DNA from: Amycolatopsis sp. FBCC-B4732
GTDB taxonomy: Bacteria > Actinomycetota > Actinomycetes > Mycobacteriales > Pseudonocardiaceae
Length of the DNA: 64,000 nucleotides
Direction of reading: 5' to 3'
Assembly (NCBI RefSeq): GCF_023008405.1
Contig: NZ_CP095376.1
Span: 2,690,001 to 2,754,000 of the forward strand
Below, piece after piece: positions 45,018-51,959 of the stretch. The notes beneath the pieces were generated by a model. That model worked only from the letters and a program-made list of their open reading frames with translations. It was not told the DNA's origin and ran no database searches. The first letter of the stretch is position 1. Every line of letters starts with the position of its first letter. A program made the translations under genes and the position numbers.

Positions 45018-46166
45018 TCAGCAGCCGATCCGCGAGGCGCCCACGGCGACGTCGTCGAACCACAGCGTGTCGGCGTCGCCGGCGTAGCTCTCCCAGCCGA
45101 GCCGCAGGTCGGTCACGGCCGGGTGCCAGGACCGCGCGAGCCACTGCTGGTCGACGTCGGCGGTCGGGACGCCGTCGACGACGAGCCCGGGCACTTCGGC
45201 CGAACCCAGCCACGTCCGCAGCTGCCCGCCCGCGCCGTCGAGCCGGAACTCGAAGCAGGACCAGGCGCCGGTGGGCAGCGGGACGCTCTGGGCGACCCCG
45301 GCCGGGCTCTGCGCGGGCAGGGTGGCGTCGTCGGACTCGCGGTTCCACTGCAGCGCGCGGTTCTGCCCGCCCGCTCGCAGGTCCTTGCCGTCGGTGCTGT
45401 CGCGCATCGCGAGGAAGGTGACGTGCCCGGCGGGCAGCGCCGTCGTGTGCCGGACCCAGAACCGCCCGTAGAGCACGCCGGTGCCGCTCACACTGGTGCC
45501 GAGGAACGCGTGGTTGCAGTAGCCGCCCTGGCCGGTGACCTTCACCGAGCGGCTGCCCGAGTGCGCCACCGAGGCGTCGACGGTCACCGTGCCGGTGCCC
45601 TGGCAGTTCGCCGCGCCGACGGTCCAGCGGCCGCCCGGGGTGCCGCCGGTCTGCTGCTCGAAGTCGTCGCAGAGCGCGGCGTCCGCGCAGCCCGCGGGCG
45701 GGGGCGCCGACGTCGTCGTCGTGGGCAAGGTGATGGGCGTCGTGGCGGTCGTCGTGATCGGGGGAGCGGGGTCGCCGCACGCGACGCCGTTGAGCGCGAA
45801 GTCCGTGGGATCCGCGCCGCTCCCGGTGCCCTGCAGGCCGAACGACACCGCACCGCCGGCGGGCAGGGCGGCGTTGTAGGGCATGCTTTCCGCGGTGACG
45901 GCGGTCCCGGACTGGCGGACGGTCGCGTTCCACGCCGAGGTGACGGTCTGGCCACCGGGGTAGTGCCATGTGAGGGCCCACGAGGAGAGCGCGGTCGCGC
46001 CGTTGGTCACGGTGAGGTCGGCGGTGTAGCCGGTCTGCCACTGGTTCACCCGGTACGCGACCGAGCAGGCGGGCGCGGCGGCGGCCGGGCCGGCGGCGAG
46101 GACCGCGGTGGTGCCCGCCGCGGCGAGGCAGAGGGCGGCGAGGGCACCGGCGAACCTGCTGGGCAT
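45018..46166 (-). CDS. Secreted CBM2 protein with jelly-roll-like C-terminal module
   Basis: 382 residues. Signal peptide about 1-31, CBM2 about 33-131, Thr/Pro linker about 134-155, then about 225 residues starting CDDFEQQTGGTPGGRWTV with SRSVKVTGQGGYCNHAFLGT, FWVRHTTALPAGHVTFLAMRD, LQWNRESDD and LRLGWESYAGDADTLWFDDV. This reads as a concanavalin-like beta sandwich, possibly related to the fungal Cip1-type proteins; no glycosidase motif is recognised. Its CebR operator places it with the cellulases. Its stop is 1 nt from the convergent reductase gene. Confidence 0.75.
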   Translation of the reverse strand: MPSRFAGALAALCLAAAGTTAVLAAGPAAAAPACSVAYRVNQWQTGYTADLTVTNGATALSSWALTWHYPGGQTVTSAWNATVRQSGTAVTAESMPYNAALPAGGAVSFGLQGTGSGADPTDFALNGVACGDPAPPITTTATTPITLPTTTTSAPPPAGCADAALCDDFEQQTGGTPGGRWTVGAANCQGTGTVTVDASVAHSGSRSVKVTGQGGYCNHAFLGTSVSGTGVLYGRFWVRHTTALPAGHVTFLAMRDSTDGKDLRAGGQNRALQWNRESDDATLPAQSPAGVAQSVPLPTGAWSCFEFRLDGAGGQLRTWLGSAEVPGLVVDGVPTADVDQQWLARSWHPAVTDLRLGWESYAGDADTLWFDDVAVGASRIGC

Positions 46167-46256
46167 CGGGATCCTCCCGGGACGCGGACAGGGGCGCCGT
46201 GGCCTGCACCACGACGCCCCTGGGTGGTGGCCGCGTTCTGGCGAGGCGACCTGGCA

Positions 46257-46270
46257 TGGGAGCGCTTCCA
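46257..46270. promoter_or_regulatory. CebR operator for the CBM2 protein gene
   Basis: TGGGAGCGCTTCCA, 13 of 14 match, 9 nt after the -10 element. Confidence 0.8.
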
Positions 46271-46279
46271 GCCGCCGAA

Positions 46280-46309
46280 AAAGTAACCCCCGGATGTCGC
46301 TCTTGTAAA
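46280..46309 (-). promoter_or_regulatory. Promoter of the CBM2 protein gene
   Basis: TTTACA (46309-46304), 18 nt, TACTTT (46285-46280), like the GH48 and GH74 promoters. Confidence 0.6.
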
Positions 46310-46545
46310 GCGGGACCCGGACGCGCCGCGATCCGGTGGTCGGTTTTCCGGCGCCGCCGGGCCCGTGCTCGGCCACTGAACGGTACTGAACGGCCGAACC
46401 CGTTGTCGGGCAACGGGTGTGCTGATCGCGCTGCGCTACCGCCCCGCGCTCCGCGATGCCGCCGTTGGGGTGGAATCCGGCAATCCGGTTCAAGATCACG
46501 ACGGGTCCTCGCCGGAGCCGGAACGGACTCGGTGTCCCGCTTGGG

Positions 46546-46559
46546 TGGGAGCGCTCTCA
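46546..46559. promoter_or_regulatory. Orphan CebR-type operator
   Basis: TGGGAGCGCTCTCA, 13 of 14 match and identical to the LPMO box. The nearest downstream gene is the XRE/TPR regulator 269 nt away. The rest of 46310-46827 holds no gene; TACTGT at 46781-46786 could be the -10 of the regulator operon. Confidence 0.65.
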
Positions 46560-46827
46560 TTTTCTCCGGGTGGACGGTCGAGTCCTCTGTGGAACGGATC
46601 GGCCCGCGCGGGCGTCGAAGCGCCGTGCCCGAAACCGCAGACCGACGTCCGGCCGCACCTCCTCCCCGCCGGGCCCGCCCGGTCCGCCCGGTGCGGAAAC
46701 CCTTGTTGCGGGCTCAACATCTCGAAAATCACACGGTCCCGGCAGCGGTGACGCCCTGGGCCCCCGCTGTCACGCTGGGGTACTGTCATCCGTGTGCACC
46801 AGTACTCCGAACCGCACTGGGTGAACG

Positions 46828-48276
46828 ATGAGCCGACAGGTCAAGCCAGGGAGTAAGCCGTACCGTGCACAACTGCGCGACCGGCTGGCCGCTCTGGGCT
46901 TCCCCGAAACGGCGATCCCGGCCCGGGTGGCGGAGAACCTGGTGGTGGAATGCGGGATCCCGCCGCGCACCGCGTGGCGGCTGGCGTCCGAGCTTTCGCT
47001 CGACGTGGCGGCGCACCGCTACAACGCCGCGACCGGCGATCCCCGCGCGGGCATGCGCGGGACGCGGATCTGGGAGTACGAGCAGTGGCCCGAACGCGGT
47101 GTCCGGCCGACGATCGCGGCACTGCGGGTGCTGGCCGGCGTCTACGGCACCAGCTGGAAATCCCTGCTGGGCCTGCGTGATCTCGAGCAGCTGCCGGCCA
47201 AGGACCTCGCCGAGTACCACGCGGAAGAAGAACCGGTGGCGGTCGTGCCCGTCTCCGCGCCGCCCGCTCGCGCGGAGGTGCGCGGCGAAGCCCGGCCGGA
47301 CGAGGAAATCGGGGCAAGCGCACTTGATGACGCGATTCTGCTGACCCAGACCAACGTCGACGACGTCCAGCTCGACGACCTGTGGTCCGACCTGGACTTC
47401 CTGGGCGGCGCCTACACCCGCACCGCGCCCGACGCGGTCCTCGGCCAGCTCGCCGTCATCGACGAACGGACGTCGGCGCTGCTGAAGGGCAGGCAGCGGC
47501 CGAAGCAGACGCAGGACCTGTTGCTCGTCGGGGCGAAGTGCTCGGCGATGATGGCGTGGATCGCGGGCGACCTCGGCCGGTACCGGCTTTCGCGCCAGCT
47601 GAACTCCGCCGCTTGGCTCTACACGCAGTACGCCGACGACTTCCTGGCCCGCCGCTGGGTGCGCACTTCGCAGGCGCGGGTGGCGTTCTGGTCCGGCAAC
47701 GGCATCGAGTCCGCGCGGCTGGCCGCCGACGGGCTCAGCTACCACGTCGGCCCGCGTCTCACGGACGCGCCGCTGATCCTCGCCGAGGCGCGCGGCTGGT
47801 CGTCGGTGCAGGCCGAGCCGCAGGTGCTGGACGCGATCGCGCGCTGGACCAGCATCGAAGACCCGGACCTCGGCGCCGGTGGCGAAGACCGGTTCTTCAA
47901 CATCACCAAGGACCGGCGCCACTACATGGCCGGGACCTCGCTGCTTTCGGTCGGCCAGGCGTCGGCCGCGCTGCGCGAGTTCACGACCGCCCGCGAGGCC
48001 TACGAGAAACTGTCCTTGGAACACCGCTGGGAGGCCATGGACCCGATGATCCGGATCGACACGGGCCGCGCGCACCTGAGGCTCGGCGACCTCGACGGCG
48101 CCGCCGCGCAGGTGGAGCAGGTGCTGGCCGCGGACGTCGGCAGCCAGCCGGACATGGTGCACTCGATGCTGAAGGTGCTCGCCACCGAGCTGACCGAGCC
48201 GCGCTGGCGCGCGGCGGTGACGGCGCGGAACCTGGCCGAGGCGGTCCTGGACGCCCACGCTTCGGCGCGGCCGTGA
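46828..48276 (+). CDS. XRE-type HTH regulator with TPR-like C-terminus
   Basis: 482 residues. The DNA-binding part (about 30-120) contains GIPPRTAWRLASELSLDVAA, RGTRIWEYEQWPERGVRPTI and LRVLAGVYGTSWKSLLGL, as in large actinobacterial XRE regulators. The rest (about 165-480) is helical with TPR-like pairs, e.g. LLLVGAKCSAMMAWIAGDLG, RHYMAGTSLLSVGQASAALR and DTGRAHLRLGDLDGAAAQVE, probably a ligand or peptide sensor. The stop overlaps the AfsA-like start (GTGA). Being first in the operon, it likely regulates or senses the product of the following genes (inference). Confidence 0.8.
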   Translation: MSRQVKPGSKPYRAQLRDRLAALGFPETAIPARVAENLVVECGIPPRTAWRLASELSLDVAAHRYNAATGDPRAGMRGTRIWEYEQWPERGVRPTIAALRVLAGVYGTSWKSLLGLRDLEQLPAKDLAEYHAEEEPVAVVPVSAPPARAEVRGEARPDEEIGASALDDAILLTQTNVDDVQLDDLWSDLDFLGGAYTRTAPDAVLGQLAVIDERTSALLKGRQRPKQTQDLLLVGAKCSAMMAWIAGDLGRYRLSRQLNSAAWLYTQYADDFLARRWVRTSQARVAFWSGNGIESARLAADGLSYHVGPRLTDAPLILAEARGWSSVQAEPQVLDAIARWTSIEDPDLGAGGEDRFFNITKDRRHYMAGTSLLSVGQASAALREFTTAREAYEKLSLEHRWEAMDPMIRIDTGRAHLRLGDLDGAAAQVEQVLAADVGSQPDMVHSMLKVLATELTEPRWRAAVTARNLAEAVLDAHASARP

Positions 48277-49109
48277 CCGGCGACCCCACCCGGGCGGAGG
48301 TGGCGCCGGACGCTCCCGCGCGCCCTGGGACCGGGCACGAGGACGACTGGGCGCTCGAAGGCCACACCCGCCGGGACGTGGTCGTCGTCGCCGATCGCTT
48401 CGCGCGGTTCGCCCGCGGGGAGCGGGTCCTCACCGTGTCCGGCCTGCTGGCCCTGCTCGCCGCCGACGACACCGACCCCGAACCCGCCTCCTGCCACTGG
48501 GTCGTCCACCTCGGCCAGGGCATCGACGCCACCGACCACGACCTGCTCGAAGCGGCCCGCGAGAAGAGCGGGGTCACCGTGACCTTCGCGGACCCGCGGG
48601 CCTTCCGGCGCGTCCCCGAACGCTCGGTCCTCGTGCACAAGGACCGCTCGGAGAACGTCCTGCTGGCGGGCGTGCACAGCCCGTCGGCCGGGCACTGCCA
48701 GGCCGAGCTGCGGATCCACCGGGACAACGAGCTGATCCTCGACCACCACACCGGCGAGCACGTGCAGGGCATCGTGATCGTCGAGGCGATGCGGCAGATC
48801 TGCATCGCCCAGTTCGAGACCGCGATCCGGCCAGGCCTGGCCACGCCCGCGTACGCGGGGGTCTGGAAGCGGATCGACCTGTCGTTCCAGGACTTCCTGT
48901 TCCCGCTGCCGGCCACGGTCGAGTCGCTCATCGAGGAGTCCGACCTCGGCCGGGAGAGCAACCTGAAGTTCCGCGCCACCACGGCGGTGCGCCAGCAGGG
49001 GCGCACGGTGGCCACCGCGAACATCGAGTACTCGATGATCGCGCAGGGGCGCATCGACGCACTGGAACGCCGCAAGGCCGACCAGGCGACCCGCGCCTAC
49101 CTCGGCTGA
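48273..49109 (+). CDS. AfsA-like gamma-butyrolactone synthase homologue
   Basis: 278 residues. The conserved AfsA hot-dog segment is clear: LVHKDRSENVLLAGV (about 120-134), AELRIHRDNELILDHHTGEH (144-163), VEAMRQICIAQFE (170-182), then a second repeat-like half with WKRIDLSFQDFLFPLPATVE. AfsA condenses a beta-ketoacyl-ACP with dihydroxyacetone phosphate in A-factor synthesis. Length suits AfsA (about 300). It is atypical in its neighbours: no ArpA-type TetR receptor gene is adjacent. The GTG is coupled to the regulator by GTGA. Confidence 0.75.
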   Translation: MTGDPTRAEVAPDAPARPGTGHEDDWALEGHTRRDVVVVADRFARFARGERVLTVSGLLALLAADDTDPEPASCHWVVHLGQGIDATDHDLLEAAREKSGVTVTFADPRAFRRVPERSVLVHKDRSENVLLAGVHSPSAGHCQAELRIHRDNELILDHHTGEHVQGIVIVEAMRQICIAQFETAIRPGLATPAYAGVWKRIDLSFQDFLFPLPATVESLIEESDLGRESNLKFRATTAVRQQGRTVATANIEYSMIAQGRIDALERRKADQATRAYLG

Positions 49110-49144
49110 GCCGAAACCCACTCCGGAAGGGAAACCACACCACG

Positions 49145-49948
49145 ATGTCCGAAGAGCCGGACCGTTCGGCGTCCTTCGCGCAGGGACTCAAACTCATCCA
49201 GCAGCTCGGCGGGGCCGACCGCCCGGCCGTGCTGGACCTGTTCGAGAGCATCGGCGAGGCCGAGTTCGGCGAGCAGTGCGTCGGGTTCATCTACGGCGAC
49301 GTCTACCACCGGCCCGGGCTCGAGCTCCCGGAGCGGCAGCTGACGACCGTCGCCGCGCTCACCGCGCTCGGCTACGCGGGCTCGCAGCTGCAGTTCCACG
49401 CCAAGGCCGCGCTCAACGTCGGCTGCACCCGCCGCCAGCTGGTGGAGGCGGTCATCCACGTCAGCTCGTTCGCCGGGTTCCCCGCCACGCTCAACGCGCT
49501 CACGGCGCTCAAGGCGGCGTTCGAGGGCCTGCCCGAGGACGAGCCGGCGGCCGAGCCCGCCGAAGTGCCGTGGGCGGGCATCGAAGACCGCTACGAGCGC
49601 GGGCTGGCCGCGATGAAGGCGGTCGACGGCGAGGCGGGGGAGAAGGTCGCCGTCGCACTGGCCGACATCGCGCCCGACCTGGCCGGCTACATCATCGAGT
49701 TCACCTTCGGCGAGCTCTACACCCGGCCGGGGCTGAGCCTGCGCCACCGCGAGATCGTCACGATCGCCGCGTGCGTCGCGCTCGGCACGGCGCTGCCGCA
49801 GCTGAAGGTGCACATCCACGGGCTGCTCAACGTCGGCGGCACCGAGAAGGAGGTCGTCGAGACCGTCCTGCACCTGGCGTTCTACTGCGGGTTCCCGGCC
49901 GCGCTCAACGCGATCGGAGCGGTGCGGGAAGTGTTCGCGCAGCGATGA
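49145..49948 (+). CDS. Double carboxymuconolactone-decarboxylase-fold protein
   Basis: 267 residues made of two CMD/AhpD-like domains (about 15-125 and 140-267) with parallel motifs: FIYGDVYHRPGLELPERQLT, HAKAALNVGCTRRQLVEAVI, and FTFGELYTRPGLSLRHREIV, HIHGLLNVGGTEKEVVETVL. No CxxC, so not an AhpD peroxidase; closer to gamma-carboxymuconolactone decarboxylase-like proteins that handle lactones. In an AfsA-containing operon, action on a lactone or butenolide intermediate is an attractive inference. CGGAAGGGAA precedes the ATG. Confidence 0.8.
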   Translation: MSEEPDRSASFAQGLKLIQQLGGADRPAVLDLFESIGEAEFGEQCVGFIYGDVYHRPGLELPERQLTTVAALTALGYAGSQLQFHAKAALNVGCTRRQLVEAVIHVSSFAGFPATLNALTALKAAFEGLPEDEPAAEPAEVPWAGIEDRYERGLAAMKAVDGEAGEKVAVALADIAPDLAGYIIEFTFGELYTRPGLSLRHREIVTIAACVALGTALPQLKVHIHGLLNVGGTEKEVVETVLHLAFYCGFPAALNAIGAVREVFAQR

Positions 49949-50646
49949 GCGGGTTCGGGAAGCTGCGCGCCGTCGCGCTCGACTGCGACGGCGTGCTCAT
50001 CGACGACACCTACCTGGCCATGATCGCCCGGTTCGTCACCGCGCACGGCGGGGTCTACGACGCCGCGGCCGAGCGGGACGTGATCGGGCTGCGCGACATC
50101 GTCGTCGCCGAGAAGATCACCGCGCTCTGCGGCCTCGACCAGCCGCCCGAAGAGACGCTCAAGCAGCTGTGGGCCGCGCGGCAGGAGTACCTCGCCGAGC
50201 ACCCGATCCGCGTCGCCGAAGGGGCGCGGGACTGCCTGGAAGCGCTCTCGAAACTGCCCGTGCGGCTGGTCTGCTACGGCGGCCGGACCCGCGAGCACAC
50301 CTTCGACCGGTACCTCGGCGAGTTCGTGGACCTGCTCGACCCGGCGGTGCCGTACGTGAGCATCAACGAGCACCGCCCCGGCGTCGAGCACATCACCCGG
50401 ACCGTGCTCGGCGCCGGCTTCGACGAGATCGTGTTCGTCGACGACGTCAGCCGGGTGGCCGAGGACGCCCGCGCGCACGGCGCCGGGTTCGTCGGGTTCC
50501 CGTCGAGCCCCGCCCACGCGCGCCAGCGGGACTTCATGGCCGGCCACGGCGTCCGCCACTTCGCGGCGTCGCTCGCCGAATTGACCCCGGAACTCCTGGA
50601 GATCGTCGACGCGGAGCTCGCGACTTCGACACACTGGCTTCGTTGA
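49945..50646 (+). CDS. HAD-family phosphatase
   Basis: 233 residues. Motif I ALDCDGVLIDDTY (nucleophile Asp), a helical cap (about 20-100), motif II-like LVCYGGRTREH, and motif IV EIVFVDDVSRVAEDARAHGA. A small-molecule phosphatase of the beta-phosphoglucomutase-like class. ATGA overlap with the CMD gene. In A-factor synthesis a phosphatase removes the phosphate carried from dihydroxyacetone phosphate; this gene could supply that step. Confidence 0.8.
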   Translation: MSGFGKLRAVALDCDGVLIDDTYLAMIARFVTAHGGVYDAAAERDVIGLRDIVVAEKITALCGLDQPPEETLKQLWAARQEYLAEHPIRVAEGARDCLEALSKLPVRLVCYGGRTREHTFDRYLGEFVDLLDPAVPYVSINEHRPGVEHITRTVLGAGFDEIVFVDDVSRVAEDARAHGAGFVGFPSSPAHARQRDFMAGHGVRHFAASLAELTPELLEIVDAELATSTHWLR

Positions 50647-50672
50647 GGATTCCCCGCACCCTTGGAGCCGCC

Positions 50673-51674
50673 GTGAAGTACTTTTCGCTGCCCCGTCCCG
50701 GCGCCGGGCTCGTCTCGGGCGAGCGCGACGTTCCCGAACCCGGTCCCGGGCAGGTCCTGGTCCGGCTGCGCGGGTGGGCGGTCAACGCCCGCGACCTGAT
50801 GATCGTCAAGGGTTTCTACCCGAAGCCGGTGAAACCGGACGTCGTGCCGCTGTCCGACGGCGCGGGTGAAGTCGTCGCGGTCGGCGAGGGCGTGCGTGCC
50901 TGGGCCACCGGCGACCGGGTGGCCGCGACCTACTTCCCGGACTGGCTGTCCGGGCCCGGCACGCCGGAGAAGACCGCCGACGACCTGGCGGGCACCCTCG
51001 ACGGCGTCCTCGCCGAGTACGCCGTCTTCGCCGAGGACGCGCTCGTCGGCGTCCCGGCGCACCTCGACTACGCCGAAGCCGCGACACTGCCCAGCGCGGG
51101 CGTCACGGCGTGGCGCGCGGTCGTCGAGGAAGGCGGGCTCGTGCCGGGCCAGACCGTGCTCACCCTGGGCAGCGGCGGCCTGTCCACCTTCGCGCTCCAG
51201 TTCGCCGCGCTCGGGGGCGCGCACGTCGTGTCGACGTCCGGCTCGGACGAGAAGCTCGAGCGGCTCCGCGAGCTGGGCGCCGCCGAGACGCTCAACCACG
51301 CGACGACGCCGGAGTGGGGTGCCGCGGTGGCCCAGCTGACCGGCGGCGGCGTCGACCACGTCGTCGACGTGGGCGGCGGCGGCACGATCGGGCAGTCGAT
51401 GCTCGCCGCGCGCTACGGCGGGCACGTCAGCGTCGCCGGCGTGCTGACCCACGAAGGCGGCGCCGACCCGATCCTCGTGCTGGTCAAGCAGCTGACCCTG
51501 CGCGGTCTGACCAACGCCTCCCGTGAGACGTTCCAGGCGATGAACCGGGCGATCGAGCACACCGGGCTCCGGCCGGTGATCGACCGCCGGTTCGCCTTCG
51601 ACGAGGTCGAAGAAGCCCTCAAGCACCTCGAGTCCGGTAGCCACGTCGGGAAGGTCGTGCTCGAAAGCGCCTGA
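50673..51674 (+). CDS. MDR-family zinc-independent oxidoreductase
   Basis: 333 residues of the medium-chain dehydrogenase/quinone oxidoreductase family: GROES-like domain (about 1-150; VNARDLMIVKGFYPKPVKPD, PLSDGAGEVVAVGEGV), nucleotide-binding domain with LTLGSGGLSTFALQFAALGG, VDHVVDVGGGGTIGQSM and a C-terminal HLESGSHVGKVV. Catalytic-zinc Cys and His are not present at the usual sites. Could reduce a butenolide or keto intermediate with NADPH. GTG with TGGAG; 26 nt after the HAD gene. Confidence 0.85.
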   Translation: MKYFSLPRPGAGLVSGERDVPEPGPGQVLVRLRGWAVNARDLMIVKGFYPKPVKPDVVPLSDGAGEVVAVGEGVRAWATGDRVAATYFPDWLSGPGTPEKTADDLAGTLDGVLAEYAVFAEDALVGVPAHLDYAEAATLPSAGVTAWRAVVEEGGLVPGQTVLTLGSGGLSTFALQFAALGGAHVVSTSGSDEKLERLRELGAAETLNHATTPEWGAAVAQLTGGGVDHVVDVGGGGTIGQSMLAARYGGHVSVAGVLTHEGGADPILVLVKQLTLRGLTNASRETFQAMNRAIEHTGLRPVIDRRFAFDEVEEALKHLESGSHVGKVVLESA

Positions 51675-51895
51675 GCGGCCCCGGGCCCCGGGTAACTTTT
51701 GCCGTCCCGGCTGGGTATTTGTGTACCCCGGATCGTTCTTTTCGCAGGTCAGCGGGGGTGTGCCCGGGCAAAAAAGTCGGGTTTCGGCAGGAATGGCGGC
51801 TGTCGGCGGCACCGGGGAGAGTGGTGTTCACCAGGACATCGCCCGAGCAGGCTGCGGCTGCTCAGGCGGAACGTCCGGGACTGGGGGCGCGGGGA

Positions 51896-51932
51896 GGGGG
51901 TTTCAACCGCCTGGGGGTGGGTTGAAACCCCC
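51896..51932. terminator. Long hairpin between the reductase and GH74 genes
   Basis: GGGGGTTTCAACC and GGTTGAAACCCCC form a perfect 13-bp stem with an 11-nt loop; flanking G-rich and C-rich runs (51878-51895 and 51933-51955) extend it imperfectly. It serves two convergent genes. The rest of 51675-51895 has no gene; CCCCGGG repeats and TAACTTTT at 51679-51700 may be a first terminator. Confidence 0.7.
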
Positions 51933-51959
51933 TTCCCGCCCGCGCCCCCCCCGGCGGGC

